The notes under the pieces were generated by a model, which was not told where the DNA came from, did no database searches, and saw only the letters and a program-made list of their open reading frames with translations. Positions 23,678 through 31,770 of a stretch of DNA of 32,070 nt are shown here, one piece after another (positions within the stretch are counted from its first letter, which is position 1; every line of letters begins with the position of its first letter). The stretch spans positions 1 to 32,070 of the forward strand of contig JAWKTM010000074.1 of the NCBI GenBank assembly GCA_041399085.1. The letters run 5' to 3'. A program made the position numbers and the translations under genes. This DNA is from JAWKTM01 sp041399085. GTDB taxonomy: Bacteria > Planctomycetota > Planctomycetia > Pirellulales > Pirellulaceae.

Positions 23678-24859
23678 ATGGAAGCTCGACTGGCTTGTGT
23701 CGCCATTCTGGCGGCCTCTTTTCTATCGTTGGGGGCGAGCTACCGCACCCAGAATTTCATCGTCACGGCCCATTCGCCGCAACTGGCCAAGCAAGTCGGA
23801 GACTCAGCCGAGACATTGCGTCGAGACCTCGCAATGGAATGGCTGGGGCACGAGTTGCCTAACTGGATGGATCCGTGTCCGATCGCGGTGCAAGCCGGCA
23901 ACATCGGCGCCGGTGGAGTCACCAGCTTCATGTTTGATCGGGGCCGGCCGTTTGGTTGGGAGATGTCGATCCAAGGGACGCCCGAACGGATTTTGGACAG
24001 CGTCTTGCCTCATGAAATCACACACACGATTTTCGCCACGCATTTTGGCCAACCGTTGCCACGGTGGGCCGATGAAGGCGCCTGTACGACCGTCGAACAT
24101 CCGGCCGAAAAGCAGAAGCAGCATCAGATGTTGCTGGAATTCCTGACCACGGGGCGCGGCATCGCATTTAATCAGATGTTCGCCATGCGAGAATACCCGG
24201 CCGATATTATGCCGCTCTACTCGCAGGGCTTCAGTCTCGCGCGGTATTTGATCGCTCAAGGCGGCAAGCCCAAATTCGTTCAATATGTGGGCGACGGTCT
24301 GCAATGGAACAATTGGACTGCCGCGACTCGTAAGCACTACGGGTATGAGAGTCTCTCGGATTTGCAGGTCCAGTGGCTCGACTGGGTCCGTCAAGGTTCG
24401 CCGCAAATTAGTTCCGAAGGCACACAACTGGCTCGTAACGACGATGGACTTCGTGTTACTCCCGTGAGCGCGACGAGCGAATCGGCCCGCCAACTGGCAT
24501 CGGCCGACGGCAGTCCGGCTAAGTCGGCTCAGCAGGAAACGGGCAGTTGGTACGTCCGAGTACGAGACGGAGAAGTCGCCGCGGAAGACGCGGCCTCCGC
24601 GGATGAGAGTCGTGTCGAATCCGACATTTCTTATCCGAAAGAACGAACGGCGGCGGCATCGGCTGCGCAGCCAGCGGCCACTCGCGTAGCTTCGCCGGGG
24701 CAAGTGCCTTCGACGCCGCCTCGTGTATTGATGGAATGGAGCCGCCCGGCCCCGCACTCAGCAGGAATGGTCCGTCCTCCGCAATACCAGCCGCCGCCTG
24801 CTCCGCGATTGCGAACCAGCGCTTACGGCCCGCCAAGTGGCATCACGGTCTTAAGATAA
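23678..24859 (+). CDS. Exported gluzincin-type metallopeptidase with disordered C-terminal tail
   Basis: 393 residues. After a signal peptide (about 1-21) comes a domain with LPHEITHTIFATHFGQPLPRWADEG: an HExxH zinc site (His112, Glu113, His116) and Glu133 in the W-x-x-E-G motif as third ligand. This is the arrangement of MA-clan gluzincins of the DUF4157/Peptidase_MA-like type, expected to cut peptides outside the cytoplasm. The domain ends at about 245 with LSDLQVQWLDWVRQG. From about 250 the tail is Ala/Ser/Pro/Glu-rich and probably disordered. AGGAG lies nine bases before the ATG. It converges with the giant membrane protein gene. Substrate unknown. Confidence 0.82.
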   Translation: MEARLACVAILAASFLSLGASYRTQNFIVTAHSPQLAKQVGDSAETLRRDLAMEWLGHELPNWMDPCPIAVQAGNIGAGGVTSFMFDRGRPFGWEMSIQGTPERILDSVLPHEITHTIFATHFGQPLPRWADEGACTTVEHPAEKQKQHQMLLEFLTTGRGIAFNQMFAMREYPADIMPLYSQGFSLARYLIAQGGKPKFVQYVGDGLQWNNWTAATRKHYGYESLSDLQVQWLDWVRQGSPQISSEGTQLARNDDGLRVTPVSATSESARQLASADGSPAKSAQQETGSWYVRVRDGEVAAEDAASADESRVESDISYPKERTAAASAAQPAATRVASPGQVPSTPPRVLMEWSRPAPHSAGMVRPPQYQPPPAPRLRTSAYGPPSGITVLR

Positions 24860-24882
24860 ACGGGCGACCGAGTTGGGCCGCG

Positions 24883-24905
24883 ATTCGCCGAGATGACCGG
24901 CGAAT
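24883..24905. terminator. Hairpin between convergent genes
   Basis: ATTCGCC (24883-24889) pairs with GGCGAAT (24899-24905) around nine bases, in the 71-base gap between the metallopeptidase and the giant membrane protein gene. It lacks a T-tract; terminator role is tentative. Confidence 0.35.
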
Positions 24906-24930
24906 TAGCTGGAAGGCTACGGACTCTTGA

Positions 24931-27900
24931 TTATTGGCTGCGAGCCGTCCCTTTCTTGAAGGCGTTGAACAGGTCGCGGTACTTTGATGGCGGCGCGGAA
25001 CGATCGCCCGGTTGGCTGACATTGCGAACCGTGTCGCCCCGGTCGCCGCCTCCACGGACTCGCGAAGCGGGAGGCCGAAGACCGAGACTACGGAGCGACT
25101 CATCAAGCTCTTGACGGTTTGCGGCGTCGGATTCGGCCATGTCTTTCATGCGACGCCAACGCTGTACGAATTTCCGCAAGTCGTCGGGCGTCCATCCCAA
25201 TTCGTCGAGCAGCTCGGGGTCCGGCTGCTCCTGTTGCTGTTCGAGGAAATCCAGATTCAAGTCCGTCGCCTTGCGGGCGTAATCCAGATTGGCCTTTTCG
25301 CCATCGGGAACTTCCGTGGGCAAGTTCGAGCCGGGCGAGGCGTTGCTGCTGTTCGAGCCGCTTCCGCCGCCCATTGGCAAACCGCCGCCGCCTGGCTGGC
25401 GTCCCGCGGCGTTTGGTTGCAGCGGTGTCGGTGACGATTGCGGATTCGGTTCGGTTTGCTGCTGACCGGGATCGGCGCCGTTGGGTTGATTGGCCGGTTG
25501 ATCGCCGCGCCCCTGTTGGGCCGTGGAGCCGGGTCCGGCTTGAGTTCCCGCACGGCCCGTTTGCCCATTGGCGATTTGCTGGTCGCCCGCTTGATTGCCG
25601 GTTTCTCCGTCGCCCGATTCGGACGATGCGCCGGCTCCTTCGTCGGCCGAGCTGTTGCTGCCGGCGCTGTCGTTGCCAGCCTGATTCGCGCCTTGACCGC
25701 CACCTTGCTTTCCGCCGCCACTGCGATCGCCCGATTGTCCGCCGGTCGAGTCGGATTGATGCTTGCTATCGCTTGACGGCTGGCCTTCGTTGTCCGGCTG
25801 GTTTCGGCCGTTGTCCGGCTGCTGCGACTTCGGACGGTCTTTGTTTTTGTTGCGCGAGGAAGGGGAGCCGGTGTTTTGATCCGCGCGTTGTCCCGCGCCG
25901 GCCTCGCCATTGTCGCCGATGCCGGGCTTGGTCGCTTGAGCGTCGTCGCCAGCTTTCGGCGACTGCTGGCTGGATTCCGTCTCGCGCGGGCCTTGAGGTT
26001 TTCCACCCTCGCCCGCATTCGTCCGCTCGGCTCGGCCATCGCCATGCTCTTGATCCGGTTGACGCTGGGCGGCGTTCGGCGTTTGGTTACCGGCATCCTG
26101 GCCAGCTCCATCGTTGCCGTCGCGATTCGCCGGTGTTTCGTTGGGGCGAGGCGATTGCGAATTCCGGGAACCGGCTGGGTTGTTCGCCTGGGGATTTTGA
26201 CCTGGGGCGTTGTTCGCGTTGGACGAGCCCGCGTTCGAGCGATCGCCGCTTTTCGGTTGGCGACTTCCGTCGGAGTTTGTGCCGTTCGATTTAGCGCCAT
26301 TCGATCGCGCGTCGTTGTTGGCGTCTGAGCCCTTTGCGCCGGCTTCGTCCGCGGGCGATGGCGACGGATTGCTGTCGCCAGTTTCGCCGCTGTCGCTGGT
26401 GTCGCCAGCGGGACGCCCATTGGCTCCGTTTTGAGCCGCTTTCTGTTGCTGTTCGCGGCGATACTGTTCGATCTTCTCGAAGACTTCACCGTCGTGCAGC
26501 GGTTGTGAGGGATCGTTGGACGAGTCGCCGCCGCCGCTGCCACTTTGCGGTTGACCCGTGGGAGTTCCGCCACCGCCGTTGTCACGAGCGGCGTTGTTGT
26601 TATCGGACGACGAATCGGCTGGCTTACTTGCGCCGGCCTGTCCGCCACTGGCATCGGACGATCCGGAGCCGTCGGTGTCGTCCGCTGCCGATCCTTTGCC
26701 GCCGCCGTTCTGCGGCGACTTGCTTTTCGAGCCCCCTTCGGGCCCTTCGCCGCCGCCCTGCTGGTTGCCGCTCTCGCCAGTTTCCGAGTCACTCACTTCG
26801 CCCGACTGCTGGTCCGATTTGCCGGCCTGAGGCGATTTACCGTCGTAGGGCCCCTTACTGCCGCCGCCTTCCGCGCCGCCCGTTTCCGATTCACCCGACG
26901 CCGACGAATCCGATTCGCCGTTACTCGCATCGCTCCCTTCGTCGCTTGCTTTGTCGTCGCTTGCTTCGTCGCCCTTGCCCTGGTTGTCCTGTTCGGTCTC
27001 CGAATCCGCGGCGGCCGAGTCGTCTTTCGACGAGTCGTTCGGTTTATCGGTCGATGGTGATTTCGAGCCGCCGCCGTTCGCTTCGCCGCGTCGGCTCGGA
27101 GTGATCACGATCTCGTAGGTCGGAGTTCGCGTTGTGTTGGGTTCGGCGAGACCCGCATCGGGCGAAGTTCGGTTGTCTTCTGCCACGGCCCACCACGAGA
27201 CGCGCGAGCCGGCCTTCAAGTTGTAACGTCGCGGCTCGAAATCAAACTTCGATATCGACTGCCCAAGCCGTCCTTTTCGATCGGCGAACAATTCTTCGTC
27301 GAACAACTCCTCGCTGCCCGCCACGGCTCGCAGCGTCACGCGCGTCAGTCCGAAGTCCGGATCGACGGCGCGAATTTCGATCGGCTGCCGTCCATCTTCG
27401 GGGACTTCCACTTTGAGCGTCGCGGGCGTCAGCGTCTCGATCTCGGGCGGCAAATCCGGGACGACTTCGATCTGGTGCAGCGTCGGGAACGGATTCGCGT
27501 CGCCATCGCTTGTCGTGAATCGAATCTGATACGTTGCGTGTTCGGCTCGACGACGACTCTCGTCCAATTTCAAAGTGAAGACGCCTCGCGCGTTCGTACC
27601 GTCAACCGTCATGGCCGCCGAACGCCGTGCGGTGGCCGACGTACGGTCGCCAGCGGCGTCGGGATCGAACTCGATACGCGCCGATTGAATCGGATAGTTG
27701 GCTCGGGCGACAATCGTCACGCGCGTGCCTTCGAGAGCCTGAACGTCGGCTTGCCGCGCCAAGACTGCCTTGGGCCGCTGAGTGTAGGCCGGATATTCGT
27801 ACTCAAGTTGTTCGACGACGATTGCCGGTTCGGCTTGGACACCGATCGTGAATGGTCCAGCCACGGCATCGCCAGCCTCGACGCGATATTGCAACTCTTG

Positions 27901-28728
27901 CCGAACGCCCTCCGAACCGACCGGCAGGACGCCTTGATAGCGGAACGTGCGGCTATCGGAAACAAGCTCGACTCGATTGTCGGTGACTTGACCATCCGCG
28001 GTCGAATAAAAGAGCGAAACCGTCTCCGTCTCGCGCAGTCCTTCGATCGCCGCCGAAACGGTGATCGTGCTGCCGGCGAAAACCGTCGTGTTGCCGGGCG
28101 TGACTTCGGAAATGCGCACGCGAGCCGGCCGGCTGATGTTCTGCCACGGCGCGACGACACGCTGCACCGTTTGCAGCGTGCTTTTCGGCGACAACACCGA
28201 ATAAATCGCGGCCAATGCAAAAACGGCCGCCAAGGCGTAACCGATAAAGATCGTCTTCGAGCGATCGACCACCGCGTCGATATCCACGTGCGAAAGATCG
28301 CCAGCCGCGCGTTGCCGGAGCGCCTCGAACACGCCGGCATGAACCGCCGTGGGTTGCGAGCGAAACAGCAAGTAGTTGACCAAGCTGTTCTTCAAGGCGG
28401 GCTGGCTGCGCTCGATCGTGTGAGCCGCATACGCCGGGTTGATCCGCTTCCAAAGAAAACGGTACGCAACCACAGCCAGAAAATATGCCAAGCCGACAAG
28501 CATCGTCCCGAACGCGGCGAATCGACCAACCGTACCCAGCGGCATGATCCAGTGATCGACAATCGCCGCCAGAACGAAGAAAGCCAGCAAGGCGATGATC
28601 AGCAACATCATCGAACCGATCAGGTCCGTCAGCTTCACTTGCCAAGCCATCTTCGACAGTCGCGAGCGGATGATCTGATCCTGGTCGCTCGTCGGTTCGG
28701 GTAGTCGGCTGACGAAGTCGCTGGCCAT
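24931..28728 (-). CDS. 1265-residue membrane protein with Ig-like domains and a huge low-complexity region (DUF4175-like)
   Basis: ATG 28728 has GAGG seven bases upstream. Layout: soluble N-terminus; transmembrane segments at about 36-58, 67-90 and 160-180; a series of beta-rich, probably Ig-like domains at about 190-540 (for example VRISEVTPGNTTVFAGSTIT, AVDPDFGLTRVTLRAVAG). Residues 546-1133 are almost only Gly, Ser, Asn, Asp, Gln, Glu, Pro, Ala, Lys, interrupted once by HDGEVFEKIEQYRREQQQK. The C-terminus at about 1140-1265 is again structured (LDYARKATDLNLDFLEQQQ, LLDELGWTPDDLRKFVQRW, KYRDLFNAFKKG). The general architecture recurs in planctomycetes, often near MoxR/DUF58/BatA-type genes, which are absent here. 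A scaffold or cell-surface role is plausible; activity unknown. Topology of the disordered part is not determined. Confidence 0.85.
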   Translation of the reverse strand: MASDFVSRLPEPTSDQDQIIRSRLSKMAWQVKLTDLIGSMMLLIIALLAFFVLAAIVDHWIMPLGTVGRFAAFGTMLVGLAYFLAVVAYRFLWKRINPAYAAHTIERSQPALKNSLVNYLLFRSQPTAVHAGVFEALRQRAAGDLSHVDIDAVVDRSKTIFIGYALAAVFALAAIYSVLSPKSTLQTVQRVVAPWQNISRPARVRISEVTPGNTTVFAGSTITVSAAIEGLRETETVSLFYSTADGQVTDNRVELVSDSRTFRYQGVLPVGSEGVRQELQYRVEAGDAVAGPFTIGVQAEPAIVVEQLEYEYPAYTQRPKAVLARQADVQALEGTRVTIVARANYPIQSARIEFDPDAAGDRTSATARRSAAMTVDGTNARGVFTLKLDESRRRAEHATYQIRFTTSDGDANPFPTLHQIEVVPDLPPEIETLTPATLKVEVPEDGRQPIEIRAVDPDFGLTRVTLRAVAGSEELFDEELFADRKGRLGQSISKFDFEPRRYNLKAGSRVSWWAVAEDNRTSPDAGLAEPNTTRTPTYEIVITPSRRGEANGGGSKSPSTDKPNDSSKDDSAAADSETEQDNQGKGDEASDDKASDEGSDASNGESDSSASGESETGGAEGGGSKGPYDGKSPQAGKSDQQSGEVSDSETGESGNQQGGGEGPEGGSKSKSPQNGGGKGSAADDTDGSGSSDASGGQAGASKPADSSSDNNNAARDNGGGGTPTGQPQSGSGGGDSSNDPSQPLHDGEVFEKIEQYRREQQQKAAQNGANGRPAGDTSDSGETGDSNPSPSPADEAGAKGSDANNDARSNGAKSNGTNSDGSRQPKSGDRSNAGSSNANNAPGQNPQANNPAGSRNSQSPRPNETPANRDGNDGAGQDAGNQTPNAAQRQPDQEHGDGRAERTNAGEGGKPQGPRETESSQQSPKAGDDAQATKPGIGDNGEAGAGQRADQNTGSPSSRNKNKDRPKSQQPDNGRNQPDNEGQPSSDSKHQSDSTGGQSGDRSGGGKQGGGQGANQAGNDSAGSNSSADEGAGASSESGDGETGNQAGDQQIANGQTGRAGTQAGPGSTAQQGRGDQPANQPNGADPGQQQTEPNPQSSPTPLQPNAAGRQPGGGGLPMGGGSGSNSSNASPGSNLPTEVPDGEKANLDYARKATDLNLDFLEQQQEQPDPELLDELGWTPDDLRKFVQRWRRMKDMAESDAANRQELDESLRSLGLRPPASRVRGGGDRGDTVRNVSQPGDRSAPPSKYRDLFNAFKKGTARSQ

Positions 28729-29142
28729 GCCTCTTCCTCGTGGAGAAAATCGCCGGTGCGGTGAAAAGAATTGAGCCTCGGGCCGGCGCGTTCTCAACAT
28801 TATACCTTCCGTCGCAGAAAGTTAACGAAGTCCCGCCGATAACTTCGTGGAAACGCAACGCCGAGAGGCTAACTTTCCTTGCGATTTCGTTAGCTATTCG
28901 AGGTGGCGGCGAGTTGGTTTGCGATGACTTGGTCGCCGGGAACTGCTTCGATCTCAACCAGTGCGTTGTCGAATGAAACAGTTTCGGCAGCCGCGTTTCT
29001 CAATCCGAGACGCATTGCCGTCACATTGCTGGCACCTGGGTCGCGCGTTTCGCGTCATGCCACGGACGAACTTGAGGGAATAGGCCGTTTTCTCTGTGTT
29101 TTTGGCGGGCGTTACATTCGCCACGACCGTTAAGAACGACTC
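28729..29142. other. Divergent intergenic region with two hairpins
   Basis: Between the giant membrane protein gene (minus) and the sigma-54-driven small gene (plus). Inverted repeats ACGAAGT/ACTTCGT (28825-28831 with 28842-28848) and GCTAAC/GTTAGC (28868-28873 with 28889-28894) lie 100-170 bases upstream of the giant gene start, in an AT-richer patch. They could be operator or leader structures. No open frame here is convincing as a gene. Confidence 0.45.
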
Positions 29143-29158
29143 TGGCACGATGGTTGCT
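29143..29158 (+). promoter_or_regulatory. Sigma-54 (RpoN) -24/-12 promoter
   Basis: TGGCACGATGGTTGCT matches the RpoN consensus TGGCACG-N4-TTGC(A/T) at every defined position, with the GG and GC dinucleotides ten bases apart as required. Transcription should start at about 29169, giving a leader of about 47 bases before the small gene at 29216. Activation would need an enhancer-binding protein; no clear paired upstream binding sites were identified. Confidence 0.8.
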
Positions 29159-29215
29159 TTACGTCGCGATCAGGAACTTACTGTTTCGAGGAAACTATTG
29201 ATTAAGGAGATCGTC

Positions 29216-29401
29216 ATGCAAGACACTCGCTTGAACCCGTCGGTGAATGAGATTCGTCAAACTGCCGCTTCGATCCGCACCAGTTGGTCGGAAGCCGAAA
29301 GGCAACAACGTCGGCAGGAAGCCATGCGTCGGCAGATTTGGATGTACGAGAATCTACTGCCTTCGCGCAGCCGAGACGCCAAGTCGCTGTGCCCTTCCTA
29401 G
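29216..29401 (+). CDS. Small charged protein (61 aa), probable sigma-54 regulon member
   Basis: ATG 29216 follows AAGGAGA (29204-29210) at ideal spacing. The protein MQDTRLNPSVNEIRQTAASI... is helical and very rich in Arg, Gln and Glu in its middle (WSEAERQQRRQEAMRRQIW) and ends in a Ser/Pro/Arg-rich tail. It has no signal peptide, membrane segment or Cys pair; one Cys is near the C-terminus. It is not a family I recognise. The perfect sigma-54 promoter 58 bases upstream and the strong ribosome-binding site argue that it is real. A regulatory or nucleic-acid-binding role is possible but unproven. Earlier in-frame ATGs (from 29096) lie upstream of or on the promoter and are unlikely. Confidence 0.78.
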   Translation: MQDTRLNPSVNEIRQTAASIRTSWSEAERQQRRQEAMRRQIWMYENLLPSRSRDAKSLCPS

Positions 29402-29538
29402 TCCATAAAAACAAGCTGTATCCCGCGCGGATTAGCGACGCGGCGCGATGGCGTCGCGTGCATTGTGTTCCGCGCCGATTGACAAGTACGGATGGCGAAA
29501 GTTCGTCGCTTTCCGTCACGAACAGAGGAGTCCGAATC

Positions 29539-29682
29539 ATGAATGTGCAAATTCGCGAGCGACGCAACGAGTTGGTGGAAACGCTGAAACGCACGACACG
29601 CACCATCGAGCGCCAGCGATTGCTGAAAAAACTCTGGCGCTTGGAGCAGCAAAAGAGCGAGTTGGCCGGAGCGAAAGCTTAA
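29539..29682 (+). CDS. Very small basic coiled-coil protein (47 aa)
   Basis: ATG 29539 has GAGGAG eight bases upstream, one of the strongest sites in the window. The product is a single predicted amphipathic helix or coiled coil with about one third Arg/Lys (IRERRNELVETLKRTTRTIE, then RQRLLKKLWRLEQQKSELAG). It resembles the 61-residue protein upstream in size and charge but not clearly in sequence. The 137-base gap holds a 7-bp hairpin (GCGACGC 29435-29441 with GCGTCGC 29451-29457) and a possible second promoter. It may be co-transcribed from the sigma-54 promoter. Function unknown. Confidence 0.7.
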   Translation: MNVQIRERRNELVETLKRTTRTIERQRLLKKLWRLEQQKSELAGAKA

Positions 29683-29726
29683 CCAGTCGACCGGCGATTG
29701 AAGTGGCAATGCACGACTTGGCGTGA

Positions 29727-30158
29727 TTAACTCTGAATGTAGCTCTTGAGATAATGGTTCTCGATCGAAAGCTGTGCGTGGTGTGCTTTAACCACGTCGC
29801 CGATTGAGATGAGACCCGCGAGCTTGCCGGCTTCGACAATCGGAAGATGTCGAATTCGATTGTCCGTCATCACGCCCATAACGTCATCGACCCGATCTTC
29901 CAGGTTGCCGGTGACTACGTCGCTGGTCATTCTCGACTCGACGGGGATTTCTTGCAGGCGATCCTCCAAGTCGGCCACGGCGTGAAGAATATCTCGTTCG
30001 GTCAGGATCCCGACAAGCTGATCGCCGTCGCAAACCACCAAAGATCCGCAATTGTGCTCGTTCAACTGCCTAACAGCCGTTGCTAAGGTCTCCGTTGGTT
30101 GAATCGAGTAAACGGCGTCGCCTTTCGATTGCAAGATCTCGCGCACTGTGGTCATCAT
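29727..30158 (-). CDS. Two-CBS-domain protein
   Basis: 143 residues made of a CBS pair: domain 1 at about 8-62 (VYSIQPTETLATAVRQLNEH, SLVVCDGDQLVGILTERDIL) and domain 2 at about 75-130 (MTSDVVTGNLEDRVDDVMGV, IRHLPIVEAGKLAGLISIGDVV), then a short helical tail. CBS pairs bind adenosine nucleotides or related ligands and act as energy or ionic sensors, usually attached to or partnering another protein; here the protein stands alone. AAAGG lies just before the ATG ATG start at 30158. It converges on the small genes and may bear on their control, but this is only proximity. Confidence 0.9.
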   Translation of the reverse strand: MMTTVREILQSKGDAVYSIQPTETLATAVRQLNEHNCGSLVVCDGDQLVGILTERDILHAVADLEDRLQEIPVESRMTSDVVTGNLEDRVDDVMGVMTDNRIRHLPIVEAGKLAGLISIGDVVKAHHAQLSIENHYLKSYIQS

Positions 30159-30178
30159 GCCGGCCTTTCGATGTCGCG

Positions 30179-30188
30179 GAACGCGTTC
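30179..30188. promoter_or_regulatory. Perfect 10-bp palindrome upstream of the CBS gene
   Basis: GAACGCGTTC, 20 bases before the CBS start codon, flanked by near-complementary CGCG. A possible operator; too short to be sure. Confidence 0.3.
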
Positions 30189-30318
30189 GCGAGCGGCGCG
30201 GCGGAGATGGGATTGGAGGTCGCGAAACTTCCGCCTAGTGATTCAGAGAACCGCGCCAAGCCCAGGATAGAGGGCCGCTACGCCGGAAGTCAACGAAATT
30301 ACGGGCTTGTGAAAAGGT

Positions 30319-31656
30319 TCACAGTTCGGCGATTCGCAGGCCGCGAAACGAGATGTCCGTCGTCGGGTCGTGACCCTGAATCATGATCGTACCGGGTTCC
30401 AGTCGCAGTCCGTTCCGCGGGTTGTCGTGCGGCGGACGCGTGTCGGTCCAATCGGCGACCTGAATACCGTTGACCCACGTTGATACATGGGGGCCGGTCG
30501 CCACGACGGTCATGGAAAACCACTGCTGATCGTCGGCGAACACAAACCTTGCGTCCTGGCGTCGAAAGATGCCGCCGGTTCCACAATCCAACGGTTTCCA
30601 CGGATCGCCCTCTTTCGTCCCGTTGTGGATTTGAGCTTCATAGCCATTCATGGTTTCGCCGGGAATGCAGCGATAGAAAACGCCGGAGTTCAAATTCGGC
30701 GCGTGCGTTTTGCACTCGAACTGCAAGACGAAATCCCCATAGCTCTTTTCCGTTTCTAGTTGGCCTCGCCCATCGGCCACGTGCAGCTCGCCCTGTTCAT
30801 TCACCGTGAAGCGGCTGGCCATTTCTGGATATGTTTTCCAACCGCTTAGGTCCTGGCCGTTGAAGATGCTGGTCGCTCCCAGCGGCCGCAGGCGAACATT
30901 GCGAAACTCGACCAAGCCTTCATTTAGTTGCAGGCCAATGCGTCCGCGGCGGACTGGATTAGGATCGGTGTAGGTCAGAATCTCGACGCCGTCGAGCTTC
31001 ACATTCACTTGACCGCCGTCGACCGTGACATCGAACGTCTGCCAATCGTCGCTATCAAAATTGCCTTCGGCCTTGCCGCGTTTCACCAAGCTGCCCGTGG
31101 GAAACGGATTGTCGGAATCGGCGATGTTCAGCTCGTAGCATTTCGTGGTGATATCGTCCGGCGAAGTCACGAGCGGAGTGCGTAGGAACACGCCGCTATT
31201 GGTTCCCTTGGCACTGCGAAACTCGACATGTAATTCATAGTTCGCGAATTCGGCCGTCGTGCAGAGCAACCCGCGTTCGCCACCGTCAACGGCGATCACA
31301 CCGCTCTCGACTCGCCAATTCGCGTCGCTACCCTTTTCCCACCCGAACAACGTTTCGCCGTCGAACAGCGCAACCCAGCCGTCGGCCAACAATTCGGCGC
31401 TTAACGGTTTAGGCAACGGCGGGCGTGAGGCGACCGGCTCGACGGTCGCTTCGGGCAGTTCGGCTTCAGCGGCAGGTTGCCTGGCGGACGATTCCGACAT
31501 CTCGCTGTCCGAAGCCGAGTCAACGGCGATTCCCGGTTCGCTTGTTCCACCGCAACCGGTTTGGCTGACGAGCGAAGTCAAAACCGCCGTTGCCAAAGTC
31601 AACGTGGAAGCCGTCGTAACGAAAGCTCGATACAGTTGTCGGAAACTTATGCGCAT
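30319..31656 (-). CDS. Double-DUF1080 (3-keto-disaccharide hydrolase-like) exported protein
   Basis: 445 residues. The N-terminal signal peptide ends SQTGC followed by GG, close to a lipobox although Gln is at the -3 position, so lipidation is probable but not certain. A Ser/Ala/Pro/Glu linker leads to two DUF1080 domains: domain 1 at about 92-256 (WVALFDGETLFGWE, ELHVEFRSAKGTNSGVFLRT, DDWQTFDVTVDGGQVNVKLDG) and domain 2 at about 262-445 (SIFNGQDLSGWKTY, FVLQFECKTHAPNLNSGVFY, MNGYEAQIHNG, WFSMTVVATGPHVSTWVNGI). Each has the paired N-S-G-V-F and E-x-x-I motifs. The family includes enzymes that cleave 3-keto-glycosides and is hugely expanded in planctomycetes. The usual oxidoreductase partner is not in the window. 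No strong ribosome-binding site precedes ATG 31656. Confidence 0.88.
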   Translation of the reverse strand: MRISFRQLYRAFVTTASTLTLATAVLTSLVSQTGCGGTSEPGIAVDSASDSEMSESSARQPAAEAELPEATVEPVASRPPLPKPLSAELLADGWVALFDGETLFGWEKGSDANWRVESGVIAVDGGERGLLCTTAEFANYELHVEFRSAKGTNSGVFLRTPLVTSPDDITTKCYELNIADSDNPFPTGSLVKRGKAEGNFDSDDWQTFDVTVDGGQVNVKLDGVEILTYTDPNPVRRGRIGLQLNEGLVEFRNVRLRPLGATSIFNGQDLSGWKTYPEMASRFTVNEQGELHVADGRGQLETEKSYGDFVLQFECKTHAPNLNSGVFYRCIPGETMNGYEAQIHNGTKEGDPWKPLDCGTGGIFRRQDARFVFADDQQWFSMTVVATGPHVSTWVNGIQVADWTDTRPPHDNPRNGLRLEPGTIMIQGHDPTTDISFRGLRIAEL

Positions 31657-31770
31657 GGGAAATCACTGTAAGGACGGAAATGAGAGAGCCAGAGACGCAC
31701 GCCGCGAATGATGCAAGACGCAAGCGGCTCGCGACGCCGCCCTAGCTTAGACCAAGTCACCGAGGTTGCG

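Noticed and set aside
25119..28704. Long open frames on the plus strand and a 511-codon alternative minus frame opposite the giant membrane protein gene
   Set aside because: They follow from the GC-rich, repetitive codon pattern of the low-complexity region; their translations are Arg/Pro/Thr-rich with no domain, and the DUF4175-like frame has the real start and structured ends.
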